Source: Pseudomonas silvicola
Lineage (GTDB): Bacteria; Pseudomonadota; Gammaproteobacteria; Pseudomonadales; Pseudomonadaceae
NCBI RefSeq assembly: GCF_026651855.1
Contig: NZ_CP093280.1
Location: 6,594,501-6,658,500 of the forward strand
Direction: 5' to 3'
Length of the DNA stretch: 64,000 bases
Program-made: the position numbers and the translations under genes
Notes under the pieces: generated by a model
What the model was told of the DNA's origin: nothing
The model's database searches: none
The model's input: the letters and a program-made list of their open reading frames with translations, nothing else
Shown: positions 35,919 through 47,910 of the stretch, piece after piece
Numbering within the stretch: position 1 is the stretch's first letter
Layout of the letters: every line of letters starts with the position of its first letter

Positions 35919-36461
35919 ATGCCGCATTGGCTGGTGATCGACCTGGAAGCCACCACGGATGAGGGTGGCTGGCCGGTCGCGGAAATGGAAATCATCGAGA
36001 TCGGCGCCAGCCTGGTGAACCGCGACGGTCGTGAAGTGGACCATTTCCAGCGCTTCGTGCGCCCGCAACGGCGCCCTCACCTCACGCCGTTCTGCCGCGA
36101 GCTGACGCACATCACCCAGGCCAACATCGACGCTGCCGCGTCCTTGACCGACGTGTGGCCGCAATTCGAGCGCTGGCTGGCCCATCATCGCCCAGGCCTG
36201 CAAGGCTGGGTGAGCTGGGGCGACTATGACCGCCAGCAACTGCTGCTCAGTTGGCAGCAACACCAATTGCACAGCCTGCTGGCCGAGGTGCCGCACACCA
36301 ACCTCAAGCAGCGCTTCGCCAAGGCGCGCAAGTTGCAGCGCCCACTGGGCCTCAATGGCGCCTTGCAACTGGCCGGGCTGACCTTCAACGGCCAACAGCA
36401 TCGGGCCCTGGAAGATGCACGCAACACGGCGCGGCTGTTGCCCCTGACGCTACCGAACTAG
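35919..36461 (+). CDS. DEDDh 3'-5' exonuclease domain protein
   Basis: A 180-residue exonuclease of the ERI1/KapD type. The ExoI motif is [13 protein letters not shown] with Asp and Glu ligands, ExoII includes [12 protein letters not shown], and ExoIII is the DEDDh-type [14 protein letters not shown]. It acts on RNA or DNA 3' ends; the substrate is unknown. The start at 35919 is taken because similarity begins there; upstream codons are out of family range. Confidence 0.87.
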   Translation: MPHWLVIDLEATTDEGGWPVAEMEIIEIGASLVNRDGREVDHFQRFVRPQRRPHLTPFCRELTHITQANIDAAASLTDVWPQFERWLAHHRPGLQGWVSWGDYDRQQLLLSWQQHQLHSLLAEVPHTNLKQRFAKARKLQRPLGLNGALQLAGLTFNGQQHRALEDARNTARLLPLTLPN

Positions 36462-36540
36462 ACAGTCAAAAGCGCGTGCACGGCCGGTGCGGCTTCGGCA
36501 TACTGGCCGCCCTTTTGCCCCTATCCCGAGGATCAGCCCC

Positions 36541-36822
36541 ATGTTTAAAGTCAACGAATACTTCGACGGCACCGTCAAGTCGATTGCCTTCGAAATGAAG
36601 GAAGGCCCAGCCACCATCGGCGTCATGGCCCCGGGCGAATACGAATTCGGCACCGCGCAAAGGGAAATCATGCACGTGGTCACCGGCAAGCTGGTCGTGC
36701 GCCTGCCTGACAGCACCGAGTGGGAAACCTTCGAAGGCGGCACCCGCTTCAACGTGCCGGCCAACAGCAAGTTCCAGCTCAAAGTGGAAGTCGAAACCGC
36801 CTACCTGTGCGAATACCGCTGA
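36541..36822 (+). CDS. ppnP: pyrimidine/purine nucleoside phosphorylase
   Basis: A 93-residue cupin-like protein of the DUF1255/PpnP family. [18 protein letters not shown] is the signature N-terminus, then [32 protein letters not shown] and [13 protein letters not shown]. PpnP phosphorolyses several nucleosides to base and ribose 1-phosphate. Full length; it stands alone. Confidence 0.93.
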   Translation: MFKVNEYFDGTVKSIAFEMKEGPATIGVMAPGEYEFGTAQREIMHVVTGKLVVRLPDSTEWETFEGGTRFNVPANSKFQLKVEVETAYLCEYR

Positions 36823-36852
36823 GTCATCGACTGCTCGCCGCTTCCACAGCGG

Positions 36853-38622
36853 CTAGGCTGGCTGGGTGTTGAATTGCAACGCCGCCAGCCGGGCATAGAG
36901 CGCATTGCTGGCGATCAACTGCCGATGCGTGCCCACCGCCACCACCCTGCCCTGCTCTATCACCGCGATGCGGTCGGCGTTCTGCACCGTCGCCAGGCGG
37001 TGGGCGATCACCAGGGTGGTCCGCCCCTGCATCAGGGTCGGCAAGGCCTCCTGAATCAAATGTTCACTCTGGGCGTCCAGGGCACTGGTGGCTTCGTCCA
37101 GCAGCAGGATAGGTGCGTCCACCAGCAGCGCCCGGGCAATGGCCAGGCGTTGGCGCTGGCCGCCGGAAAGGCCCAGGCCGGCCTCGCCCAGGTGGGTCTG
37201 ATAGCCTTGGGGCAACTGTTCGATGAAATCATGGGCGTGGGCGATCCGCGCGGCCTGCTGCACCTGCTCGAAACTGGCGGCGGCCTGGCCGTAGCGCAGG
37301 TTGTCCTCCACGGTGCCGAAAAACAGCGCCGGGGTTTGCGACACCAGGGCGAAATGCCGGCGCAGGTCGGCGGGGTCAACCTGGCGCAGGTCCACCCCGT
37401 CGATCAGCAGGCAGCCCTGCTGCGGGTCGTAGAAACGCAGCAGCAGGTCGAACAGCGTCGATTTTCCCGCCCCAGAGGGGCCTACCAACGCCAAGGTCTC
37501 CCCCGCTTCGACCACCAGGTCCAGGCCATCGATGGCCGGCCGCTCAGGTCTCGATGGGTAAGCGAACCGCACCCCTTCCAGCGTCAACCGGCCACTGACC
37601 CGCGCGGGCAACACCTGCAGGCCGCTGGCCGGGGCCTGGATGTCGCTGGTGGCCTGCAGCAGTTCGGCGATGCGTTCTGCCGCGCCAGCGGCGCGCTGCA
37701 GTTCGCCGAGCACTTCACTGAGGGTACCGAACGCACTGCCCACGATCAGGCTGTAGAACACGAAGGCCGCCAGCTCGCCCCCGGAGATTCGCCCGGCGAT
37801 CACGTCCATGCCGCCCACCCAGAGCATCACCCCCACCGCCCCCAGCACCAGCACGATCACCAAGGTGATAAGCCACGAGCGCTGCACGATGCGCTTGCGT
37901 GCCGTCTCGAAGGCTTGTTCCACGGTCACGCCAAAGCGGCGCTGGTCTTCGGCCTGGTGGTTGTACGCCTGCACGGTCTTGATCTGGTTCAGGGTTTCGG
38001 CCACATAGCTGCCCACATCGGCGATACGGTCCTGGCTCTGGCGCGACAGCCCGCGCACGCGCCGTCCGAACACCAGGATGGGCGCCAGCACCAGGGGCAA
38101 GGCGATCACCACGATGCTGGTGAGCTTGGGGTTGGTGACGAACAGCAAGACGATACCGCCCACCACCATCAGCGCATTGCGCAGGAACAACGACAGCGAC
38201 GAGCCGATCACCGATTGCAGCAAGGTGGTGTCGGCGGTCAGCCGCGACTGGATCTCCGAGCTGCGGTTATGCTCGTAGAACCCGGGGTGCAGGTAGATCA
38301 AGTGGTCGAACACCTGCTGGCGAATGTCCGCGACGCAGCGCTCGCCAATCCACGACACCAGGTAGAACCGCGTGAACGTACCCACCGCCAGCGCCAGCAC
38401 CAGTAACAGAAACACGCCGATGGAACGGTTGAGCAGCGCCGGTGATTGAGTGAGAAAACCCTGATCCACCAGCAGGCGAATGCCTTGGCCCATGGACAAG
38501 GTAATGCCGGCGGTCAGCACCAGCGCCACCAGCGCGGCCAAGGCCCGCCAGCGGTACGGGCGCAGGAAATGCAGGGTCAGGCGCAGGGCGCGCCGCTGGC
38601 GGGACGAGAGCAATGAGGTCAT
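36853..38622 (-). CDS. ABC exporter, fused membrane and ATPase domains (MsbA-like)
   Basis: A 589-residue half-transporter. Six membrane helices occupy residues 20-310. The ATPase domain has Walker A GPSGAGKST, the Q loop in ALVSQTPALFF, signature LSGGQRQRLAIARAL, Walker B ILLLDEATSAL and the H loop IAHRLATV. It should work as a homodimer exporting lipid, drug or peptide. It is related to MsbA but not in a lipid A operon, so no symbol is given. Confidence 0.9.
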   Translation of the reverse strand: MTSLLSSRQRRALRLTLHFLRPYRWRALAALVALVLTAGITLSMGQGIRLLVDQGFLTQSPALLNRSIGVFLLLVLALAVGTFTRFYLVSWIGERCVADIRQQVFDHLIYLHPGFYEHNRSSEIQSRLTADTTLLQSVIGSSLSLFLRNALMVVGGIVLLFVTNPKLTSIVVIALPLVLAPILVFGRRVRGLSRQSQDRIADVGSYVAETLNQIKTVQAYNHQAEDQRRFGVTVEQAFETARKRIVQRSWLITLVIVLVLGAVGVMLWVGGMDVIAGRISGGELAAFVFYSLIVGSAFGTLSEVLGELQRAAGAAERIAELLQATSDIQAPASGLQVLPARVSGRLTLEGVRFAYPSRPERPAIDGLDLVVEAGETLALVGPSGAGKSTLFDLLLRFYDPQQGCLLIDGVDLRQVDPADLRRHFALVSQTPALFFGTVEDNLRYGQAAASFEQVQQAARIAHAHDFIEQLPQGYQTHLGEAGLGLSGGQRQRLAIARALLVDAPILLLDEATSALDAQSEHLIQEALPTLMQGRTTLVIAHRLATVQNADRIAVIEQGRVVAVGTHRQLIASNALYARLAALQFNTQPA

Positions 38623-38883
38623 GGACAGGCCGTGGCAAACGAAGACGCTGCCAGCCTACACCCTGACGGGTGGTTTGCGCGCGTGGAACTCCGCTGGCGC
38701 ATCAGAGTCAGCTCAATAGAGGCCGCCGCTACCTGCGCTAGATACTTTTGATCTAAGCCCGGGGTAGAGATTCGCGGCACTTTCTGGTGGACTGAACGGG
38801 TCGCCAGGGATGCACAGGGATTGTCACGACGCAGTCATCTGGCGGCTCTAGTCTGAGCACACAACCTGATGAGGAGACGGGCC

Positions 38884-39069
38884 ATGGGCTTGCACAGCAG
38901 CCGTAACGAAACCGTGGAAGTACACCGGATCCAGCCGCACCAGGCGGTCGGTGGCTCCATTATCGATGCCAAGGGACACGAGATCCCTATCACCGAAGAC
39001 ATGATCCAGGACGCCTGTCAGGAACTGGAAAAACGTCTGGTCAAACCTGCTCCTGCCAAACAAGACTGA
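38884..39069 (+). CDS. PA1571-family small protein
   Basis: A 61-residue protein (MGLHSSRNETVEVHRIQPHQ start, then GGSIIDAKGHEIPITEDMIQDACQELEKRL) like the short conserved Pseudomonas protein PA1571. A GAGGAG ribosome site precedes the ATG and a strong terminator follows. The pattern of a short beta part and an amphipathic helix suggests a small regulator or binding protein; function is unknown. Confidence 0.8.
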   Translation: MGLHSSRNETVEVHRIQPHQAVGGSIIDAKGHEIPITEDMIQDACQELEKRLVKPAPAKQD

Positions 39070-39089
39070 CGCCCCGCGAAACACCCTGA

Positions 39090-39114
39090 ACCCGGCCCAT
39101 CGGCCGGGTTTTTC
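39090..39114 (+). terminator. intrinsic terminator after PA1571-like gene
   Basis: 8-bp stem ACCCGGCC/GGCCGGGT with a CATC loop, then TTTTTC. Confidence 0.8.
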
Positions 39115-39120
39115 TTGCGC

Positions 39121-39138
39121 GCGCCGCTACAGCGGCGC
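39121..39138 (-). terminator. hairpin after pdxB
   Basis: GCGCCGCT/AGCGGCGC perfect dyad 7 bases beyond the pdxB stop. There is no T run on the minus strand, so terminator activity is uncertain. Confidence 0.4.
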
Positions 39139-39144
39139 GGTCGG

Positions 39145-40290
39145 TTACACCAGTTCGCAGCCCAGTGCCTGCACCCGCTTGCGCAGGTCGGGCGAATAAC
39201 CGTCCAGCCGCACACGCAACCCTTCGATTTCCCGCCGAGAGGTCGGGTAGCCTTTGCGCAGCGCATCGAACGCGCTGCGCTGCTGCGCGTCGTTGTCGGT
39301 CAGCTTGCGGCGGAAGTCGGCATCGTCGCGACGGGGGTCATACACCGCCCGGCACAGCATGGCCATGGCCAGGTCCGGCTCGGCCAGCCCGTTGAGGGCT
39401 ACTTCGGCCAGCCAGGGTGGTGGCAACAGATCGGCCAACTGGATGCCCGGGGCTTCGCCGCGAAAGGCACAATAGGCCTGGTAGATCTGCGCCGTGCCAC
39501 GCTGGCGACCATCCAGGCTGTAACCGGCGATATGCGGGGTGGCCAGCACGCACAGGTCGGCCAGCTCGCCGTCGACGCTGGGTTCGTGTTCCCACACATC
39601 CAGCACCGCTTGCACGTCCTCGCGCTCGATCAGCAGGTTTTTCAGCGCCTGGTTGTCGACGATCGGCCCGCGGGCCGCGTTGATCAGCCAGGCACCGGGC
39701 TGCAGCCGCGCCAGGCGCGCTTCATCCAGCAAGTGCCAGGTAGGCTGCTCGCCCGCCCTGGTCAGCGGCGTGTGCAAACTGATCACGTCACAGTGCGCGA
39801 TGATCTCGTCCAGCGTGACGTAATCCCCGCCCTCCGCCGCCTGGCGCACCGGGTCGCACACTTTCACCTGCCAGCCCAGCTCACGCAGCACACGGATCAG
39901 CCGCGACCCTACCTGCCCCGCGCCCACCACCCCATAACTGCGCTCGGCAAGGCTCACGCCTTCCAGCTCGGCCAGGGTGACCAGGGCGCTGAGCACGTAG
40001 TCCACCACACCACGGGCGTTACACCCTGGCGCGCTGGACCAGCGGATGCCGGCCTCGGCAAAGTAGTCCAGGTCCAGGTGGTCGGTGCCGATGGTGCACG
40101 TGCCGACAAAGCGCACGTTGCTGCCCGCCAGCAGGGCGCGGTCGACCTTGGTGATCGAACGCACCAGCAGCACGTCGGCGTCCTTGACCGCGTCTGCGTC
40201 AACGCTGCGCCCGTGCACCCGGCGTATTTCGCCAAAACCGGCAAAGAATTCTTCAAGCAGTGGAATGTTTTCGTCAGCGACAATCAGCAT
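39145..40290 (-). CDS. pdxB: 4-phosphoerythronate dehydrogenase
   Basis: A 381-residue D-2-hydroxyacid dehydrogenase. Features are [32 protein letters not shown], the NAD fold [18 protein letters not shown], the catalytic region [30 protein letters not shown] with the active His, and the C-terminal dimerisation domain unique to PdxB. It catalyses the second step of PLP synthesis, oxidising 4-phosphoerythronate. It is divergent from the MATE gene, an arrangement also found near pdxB in other pseudomonads. Confidence 0.95.
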   Translation of the reverse strand: MLIVADENIPLLEEFFAGFGEIRRVHGRSVDADAVKDADVLLVRSITKVDRALLAGSNVRFVGTCTIGTDHLDLDYFAEAGIRWSSAPGCNARGVVDYVLSALVTLAELEGVSLAERSYGVVGAGQVGSRLIRVLRELGWQVKVCDPVRQAAEGGDYVTLDEIIAHCDVISLHTPLTRAGEQPTWHLLDEARLARLQPGAWLINAARGPIVDNQALKNLLIEREDVQAVLDVWEHEPSVDGELADLCVLATPHIAGYSLDGRQRGTAQIYQAYCAFRGEAPGIQLADLLPPPWLAEVALNGLAEPDLAMAMLCRAVYDPRRDDADFRRKLTDNDAQQRSAFDALRKGYPTSRREIEGLRVRLDGYSPDLRKRVQALGCELV

Positions 40291-40426
40291 GGCAAGCTCC
40301 CCAGTATGGGCGGCAGTTTAGGCGCAGCCGCGCTTGCCGTCACCTTGACTGTGGCAGGTGTTTCCTGACTTGTGTGTCAGGGCGTAGAATGGGCGGTTTT
40401 CCGCGCCTTACAGTGGACGACACCCC

Positions 40427-41827
40427 GTGACCGCAGCTGCAACCGACATCACCGCCCCCCGGACCCGCGCCGCCCGCGTGCGCCTGGAGTTGCGCACCCT
40501 GCTGGCCCTGGCCGGCCCCATCATCATCGCGCAACTGGCCCACACCGCCATGGGCTTCGTCGACGCGGTCATGGCCGGGCGGGTCGGCCCACGTGACCTG
40601 GCCGCCGTGGCCCTGGGCAACTCCATCTGGGTGCCGGTGTTTCTGCTGATGACCGGTATCCTGCTGGCCACCACCCCCAAGGTAGCCCAGCGCCACGGCG
40701 CCGGTACCCCCGGTGAGATCGGCCCGCTGGTGCGCCAGGCGCTGTGGCTGGCCCTGGCCGCGGGCCTCGGGGCCAGCCTGCTGCTGTTCAATGCCGAACC
40801 CGTGCTGCACCTGATGAAGGTAGACCCCGACCTCATTGGCCCGTGCATGGGCTACCTGCACGGAATCGGCACCGGCCTGCCCTCGGTGGCGCTGTACCAC
40901 GTGCTGCGCTGCTGCAGCGACGGCATGGGCCGCACCCGGCCGAGCATGGTCCTGGGCCTGTGCGGCCTGGCGCTGAATATTCCGCTGAACTACGTGTTCA
41001 TCTACGGCCACCTGGGCGTGCCGGCCATGGGCGGCGTGGGCTGTGGCTGGGCCACCGCCAGCGTGATGTGGATGATGCTGCTGGGCATGGCCGCCTGGGT
41101 GCGCTGGGCACCGGCCTACCGCGACGCAGCGGTGTTCGGGCAATTCCAGTGGCCGCAGTGGGGCGTGATCAAGCGGTTGCTGGGCATAGGCTTGCCCATT
41201 GGTATCGCGGTGTTCGCCGAGTCGAGCATCTTCGCGGTCATCGCCCTGCTGATCGGCAGCCTCGGCTCCACCGTGGTGGCCGGGCACCAGATCGCCTTGA
41301 GCATCAGTTCGATGGTGTTCATGATCCCCTTCTCCCTGGGCATGGCCGTGACCATCCGCGTAGGCCAGGCGCTGGGCCGCGACCTGCCGCGCGAAGCCCG
41401 CTTCGCCGCCGGCATCGGCATGGCCACGGCACTGGCCTACGCCTGTTTCTCGGCGACCCTGATGTTCCTGGGCCGCGAGTACATCGCGCGCATCTACACG
41501 GCTGATCCGGCGGTGCTGCACATCGCCGCGATGCTGATTGTGTACGCGGCGCTGTTCCAGTTTTCCGATGCCATCCAGGTCACGGCCGCAGGTGCGCTGC
41601 GCGGTTACCAGGACACGCGGGTGACCATGTTGCTGACGCTGTTCGCCTATTGGGGCATCGGCTTGCCGGTGGGGTACCTGTTGGGCCTGACCGACTGGCT
41701 GGGCGCGCCAGCGGGGCCGAGCGGTTTGTGGCAAGGCCTGATCGTGGGCCTGACCTGCGCGGCGGCCATGCTGCTGGTGCGCCTGGTGCGCAGTGCGCGC
41801 CAGCGCATTCGCCTGGGCGCAGCGTAG
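40427..41827 (+). CDS. MATE-family multidrug exporter (NorM/PmpM-like)
   Basis: A 466-residue, 12-helix MATE transporter. ALAGPIIIAQLAHTAMGFVDAVMAGRVGPRDLAAVALG is the classic N-terminal half signature, and the second half repeats it with GLPIGIAVFAESSIFAVIALLIG. The start is GTG at 40427. It should export cationic drugs in exchange for H+ or Na+. It resembles PmpM of P. aeruginosa, but the pump specificity is not shown. Confidence 0.92.
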   Translation: MTAAATDITAPRTRAARVRLELRTLLALAGPIIIAQLAHTAMGFVDAVMAGRVGPRDLAAVALGNSIWVPVFLLMTGILLATTPKVAQRHGAGTPGEIGPLVRQALWLALAAGLGASLLLFNAEPVLHLMKVDPDLIGPCMGYLHGIGTGLPSVALYHVLRCCSDGMGRTRPSMVLGLCGLALNIPLNYVFIYGHLGVPAMGGVGCGWATASVMWMMLLGMAAWVRWAPAYRDAAVFGQFQWPQWGVIKRLLGIGLPIGIAVFAESSIFAVIALLIGSLGSTVVAGHQIALSISSMVFMIPFSLGMAVTIRVGQALGRDLPREARFAAGIGMATALAYACFSATLMFLGREYIARIYTADPAVLHIAAMLIVYAALFQFSDAIQVTAAGALRGYQDTRVTMLLTLFAYWGIGLPVGYLLGLTDWLGAPAGPSGLWQGLIVGLTCAAAMLLVRLVRSARQRIRLGAA

Positions 41828-41844
41828 CGGCTATTGCTTATTGC

Positions 41845-41866
41845 AGGACCGGGCGAGGCCGGCCCT
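41845..41866. repeat. REP-like hairpin
   Basis: AGGACCGG/CCGGCCCT stem with one A.C mismatch, the same core as at 5730 and 24309. It overlaps the last base pairs of kdpE and lies between two convergent genes. Confidence 0.55.
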
Positions 41867-42554
41867 ACAAGGCCTGCAGGCGATAGCCGACGCCGGGCTC
41901 GGTGATGAGGTAGCGCGGCGCCGTGGGATCGTCGCCCAGTTTCTGGCGAATATGCCCCACCACGATACGCAGGTAGTGGCTGTCCTCCACGTGGGTCGGC
42001 CCCCAGATATCGTTGAGCAATTGCTGCTGGGTGATCACCCGCCCCGGGTAGCGGGCCAGTTGCGCGATGACCGCGTATTCCTTGCGGGTCAACGACACCT
42101 CCCTGGCGTCGAGCGTCACCCGCCGCAACCCCAGGTCAATCAGCAAGCCGCCAATGCTGAGCGGCCCCGCCGGGGCATCGGCCGTCGAGCCCTGACGCAA
42201 CAGCGCCCTTACCCGGGCCAGAAACTCCTGGATGCCGAACGGCTTGGTCACGTAATCGTTGGCGCCGTTGTCCAGTGCCTCGACTTTCTGCGCCTCGCTG
42301 GCGCGCACCGACAGCACCAGCACCGGCACCTGGGTCCATTCGCGCAATTCACGCAGCACCTGCTGGCCGTCCATGTCCGGCAGGCCCAGGTCCAGCACCA
42401 CCAGGTCAGGGCAGCCGAGGGCGGCCTGGCTCAGGCCGTCGGCACCAGTGCCGGCCTCCAGCACCTGGTAGCCCTGGGAGGCCAGGCTGATGCGCAGGAA
42501 TTTGCGGATCTGCGGCTCATCATCGATGACCAGCAGCGTTGCGGTCTGACTCAT
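41865..42554 (-). CDS. kdpE: KdpE response regulator
   Basis: A 229-residue OmpR-type regulator. The receiver has LLVIDDEPQIRKFL, the phospho-Asp in DLVVLDLGLPDMDGQ and the Lys in NDYVTKPFGIQEF. The winged helix contains VSLTRKEYAVIAQLARYPGRVITQQQLL and ends THVEDSHYLRIVVGHIRQKLGDDPTAPRYLITEPGVGYRL, typical of KdpE. It activates kdpFABC when K+ is scarce. It overlaps the kdpD stop by 4 bases. Confidence 0.95.
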   Translation of the reverse strand: MSQTATLLVIDDEPQIRKFLRISLASQGYQVLEAGTGADGLSQAALGCPDLVVLDLGLPDMDGQQVLRELREWTQVPVLVLSVRASEAQKVEALDNGANDYVTKPFGIQEFLARVRALLRQGSTADAPAGPLSIGGLLIDLGLRRVTLDAREVSLTRKEYAVIAQLARYPGRVITQQQLLNDIWGPTHVEDSHYLRIVVGHIRQKLGDDPTAPRYLITEPGVGYRLQAL

Positions 42555-45208
42555 GTCAAGGCTTCACCTTCAAGGCCGGGTTGCGTCTGCAGCGGCAAGC
42601 ATAGAGTGATGCAGGTTCCCTGGCCATCCACCCCGTCATCTACCAGAATGCGCCCGCCGTGGGCGCCGATCATGCCCTGGCAGATCGCCAGGCCCAGGCC
42701 CGTGCCATGGCCGCCTCGGTCGCCACGGGCGGCGGTGTAGAACATGTCGAAAATCTGCGCCCGCTCGGCCTCGGGAATACCCGGGCCCTGATCACTGACC
42801 GCCAGGCACAGTTCATCGCCCTGAACCGCGGCACTGACCAGCAGGCGGCCATGGGCGGGCGAGAAGCGCGCGGCATTCTCCATCACGTTGATCAGCGCCT
42901 GCTCGATCAGCGCGGCGTGTACGTACAGCAATGGCAACGCAGCCGGCACGTCGACCACGACTTCCAGCGGCGCCAGCACCGTGCGCAGGCGGTTCAGGGC
43001 GCTGCCGACGATATCCGCCGGGGCCACCCAGTCGCGGGCCAGCTTCAATGCGCCATGGCCCAGGCGGGTCATGTCCAGCAGGTTCTGAATGTAGCGGTCC
43101 AGGCGCTCGGCTTCATCGCGGGTGCCTTCCAGCAGCTCCTCACGGTCGGCCCTGGGAATGGCTTCGCCCAGCGCCAGCAGGCTGTCGATGCTGCCGCGCA
43201 TGGCCGTCAGGGGCGTGCGCAGGTCATGGGACACCGAGGCCAGCAAGGCACTGCGCAATTGCTCGGTCTCACCATGCAAACGCGCCGCTTCCAGGTCCTG
43301 GGCCAATTGCGCCCGCGCCAGCGCCTGGGCCAGCGGCTGGCTGAGCGCCGCCAGCAGGCGCCGGCGTTGCACACTCAAGGGCCGGCCCTCGCGTTCGCGA
43401 ACACCCAGCAAGGCCAGCGGCCGCGCCTGCGCCGACACTGGCAGCCACCACCAGCGCCCGGCGGGCAGTGTGCCGGTGCCCATGCCCGCCGGCTGGTCGT
43501 GCTGCCAGGCCCAGTCGGCGGCAGCCCGCTCGGTGTCGGAAAGGGCCACGGCATGGCCGCCAGGGTCTTTCCAGCCATGGTCGCCGTCGCGTTCTACCAC
43601 CCATACCTGCAAATCGCGCCAACCCTGCAGGTGCTGGGCGGCGGCAGTGAGCACGGCCTGGCGGTCGGTGGCGGCGGTGAGCTTGCGCGACAGGTCGAGC
43701 AGTTCACCGGTTTCTTCCTGAGTGTCCCGCAATGCCTGCAACTGCCGACGCTGGCGGGCCGCCAGGTTGCCGGTCAGTGCCGCCATCAGCAGGAAAAACA
43801 GCAGGGTCAGCACGTCTTCTTCGCGGTAGATGGTCAGGGAGAACGTCGGCGGGATGAACAGAAAGTCATACGATAGGAATGACAGTGCCGCGCACACCAG
43901 CGCCGGGCCCAGGCTGCTGCGCACCGCCACCAGCAGCACCGCGGCGAGAAACACCAGGGAAATGTTCGGCAACGCCAGCACGCTGGCCACCGCCGAGGCC
44001 AGGCCACTGGCGGCGATGGTCGCGAACAGCGCCAGCAGGTAGTCGAACCACACCCACTCCCCCGCCCCGCGGGTGCGCGGTAATGGCCGCGCCTGGTCAC
44101 GGTCCAGCACGTTGATCTCCAGGCCATGGGTATCACGCAACAACCGCGGCCCCAGGCCCCCGCCGAACAGGCGCCGGCGCAGCAACGGCCGCGACTGGCC
44201 CACCAGCACCAGGCTGGCGCGGCGCTCGGCGGCGTGCTGGATCAGGGTCTTGGCCACTTCCGCGGCCCGCAGCACCACCACTTCACCGCCCAGGCGCTCG
44301 GCCAGCAACTGGGCATTCTGCAAGTGTTGACGGCCGCTTTCATCCCGCCCCTTGCCGGTGTCCACATGCACCAGGGTCCAGGGCAAGTGCCTGCGCTCGG
44401 CCACGCGGCTGGCGTGGCGCACCAGGCGTTCAGCCTGGGCATCGGCATCGACACCCACCAGCAGGCGCCCGCGCAGCGCTGGCGCAGCCTGGCCCAGGCG
44501 CCGGTAGCCCTGGGCCAGGTCGGCGTCCACCTGGGCGGCGGCCGTCTGCATGGCCAACTCGCGCAACGCGGTGAGATTGGTCTGGGTGAAGAAGGCCTCG
44601 ATGGCGGCCCTGGCCTGCTCCGGCACATACACCTTGCCTTCGCGCAAGCGCTCCAGCAATTCACGCGGCGGCAGGTCGATCAGCACCAGTTCATCGGCTT
44701 CCTGCAGCACCCAGTCGGGCAGGGTTTCGCGCACTTGCACGCCGGTAATGTCCAGCACCTGGTCGTTGAGGCTTTCAAGGTGCTGAACGTTGACCGTGGT
44801 GTACACGTCAATGTTGGCCGCCAGCAGCTCCTGAATGTCCTGCCAGCGCTTGGCGTGGCGGCTGCCGGGGGCGTTGCTGTGGGCCAGTTCGTCTACCAGC
44901 ACCAGGCGAGGGGCAGCCTGCAACAGGCCGTCCAGGTCCATTTCTTCCAGGGTCACCCCACGGTACCGCGAGCGCACCAGAGGCTGCTGTGGCAAGCCGC
45001 CCAGCAGCGCTTCGGTTTCAGCGCGGCCGTGGGTTTCCACCACCCCCGCCAGCACCTTCACGCCCTGGCGAACCTGGGCGTGGGCGGCCTGGAGCATGGC
45101 ATACGTCTTGCCCACCCCGGGGGCGGCCCCCAGGAACACCTTGAGCCGGCCACGGCCCGGACGGGGCAGTTGGGCCAGCAGGGCATCGGCGCGTACAGCG
45201 TCACTCAT
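42551..45208 (-). CDS. kdpD: KdpD K+-responsive sensor kinase
   Basis: An 885-residue kinase of normal KdpD length. The N-terminal KdpD domain has a Walker A-like GAAPGVGKTYAML, then a USP-like domain near residues 240-360. Four membrane helices lie around 385-490, a GAF-like part follows, and the kinase core has VSHDLRTPLTAMRGS, NVMENAARFSP and TGLGLAICQG. The start at 45208 (MSDAVRAD) is preferred over upstream codons. Confidence 0.94.
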   Translation of the reverse strand: MSDAVRADALLAQLPRPGRGRLKVFLGAAPGVGKTYAMLQAAHAQVRQGVKVLAGVVETHGRAETEALLGGLPQQPLVRSRYRGVTLEEMDLDGLLQAAPRLVLVDELAHSNAPGSRHAKRWQDIQELLAANIDVYTTVNVQHLESLNDQVLDITGVQVRETLPDWVLQEADELVLIDLPPRELLERLREGKVYVPEQARAAIEAFFTQTNLTALRELAMQTAAAQVDADLAQGYRRLGQAAPALRGRLLVGVDADAQAERLVRHASRVAERRHLPWTLVHVDTGKGRDESGRQHLQNAQLLAERLGGEVVVLRAAEVAKTLIQHAAERRASLVLVGQSRPLLRRRLFGGGLGPRLLRDTHGLEINVLDRDQARPLPRTRGAGEWVWFDYLLALFATIAASGLASAVASVLALPNISLVFLAAVLLVAVRSSLGPALVCAALSFLSYDFLFIPPTFSLTIYREEDVLTLLFFLLMAALTGNLAARQRRQLQALRDTQEETGELLDLSRKLTAATDRQAVLTAAAQHLQGWRDLQVWVVERDGDHGWKDPGGHAVALSDTERAAADWAWQHDQPAGMGTGTLPAGRWWWLPVSAQARPLALLGVREREGRPLSVQRRRLLAALSQPLAQALARAQLAQDLEAARLHGETEQLRSALLASVSHDLRTPLTAMRGSIDSLLALGEAIPRADREELLEGTRDEAERLDRYIQNLLDMTRLGHGALKLARDWVAPADIVGSALNRLRTVLAPLEVVVDVPAALPLLYVHAALIEQALINVMENAARFSPAHGRLLVSAAVQGDELCLAVSDQGPGIPEAERAQIFDMFYTAARGDRGGHGTGLGLAICQGMIGAHGGRILVDDGVDGQGTCITLCLPLQTQPGLEGEALT

Positions 45209-45265
45209 CACAGGTACTCGACAAGGCAAAAATCAGTGTGTGGAGGGATTGCACGCACCCTACCT

Positions 45266-45826
45266 TCATTGCGCTGAAGGTAGCCGATCCAGGGCCAGGT
45301 TCAAAGCCAACACGTTGACCACGGGTGGGCCGAACAGCGAACGCTCGGTGTGCTCGGCCACCAGTTGCCGCACCGCAGGCTCCGGCAACTGCCGGGCCTG
45401 GGCAATGCGCGCCACCTGGTAGTCGGCCGCGGCCGGCGGCAAGTGGGGGTCCAGGCCGCTGCCCGACGTGGTCAGCAGGGCCATGGGCACTGGCCCCTGG
45501 CCGGCCACCTGGAGCTTGGCGGCATCGTCCTTGATGCGGGTGGCCAGGGCCGGGTTGCTGGGCGCCAGGTTGCTGGCGCTGCTGGACACGGTGGCGAAGT
45601 CCCCTGCCGAGGGGCGCGGGTGAAACCATTGCTCGCCGGTGAAATTCTGCGCGATCAGGCTGGAACCGCGCACCTTGCCACTGTCGTCACGCACCAGACT
45701 GCCATTGGCCTGGTCGGGGAAGGCCACCTGGGCCACGCCCGTCACCACCAGCGGGTAGGCGACGCCGGTAATCAGGGTCATCAATACAACCAGGCTCAGG
45801 GCCGGACGCAAGTAAGTCGACATCAT
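45266..45826 (-). CDS. kdpC: KdpC, potassium-transporting ATPase subunit
   Basis: A 186-residue KdpC. One N-terminal membrane helix ([28 protein letters not shown]) is followed by [19 protein letters not shown] and the conserved C-terminal [22 protein letters not shown]. It stabilises ATP binding and complex assembly. GGAGG lies 5 bases before the start; ATG codons at 45826 and 45823 are both possible. Confidence 0.94.
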   Translation of the reverse strand: MMSTYLRPALSLVVLMTLITGVAYPLVVTGVAQVAFPDQANGSLVRDDSGKVRGSSLIAQNFTGEQWFHPRPSAGDFATVSSSASNLAPSNPALATRIKDDAAKLQVAGQGPVPMALLTTSGSGLDPHLPPAAADYQVARIAQARQLPEPAVRQLVAEHTERSLFGPPVVNVLALNLALDRLPSAQ

Positions 45827-45842
45827 TCATTCCTCCAGGCGG

Positions 45843-47906
<2,064 letters not shown>

Positions 47907-47910
47907 GTCC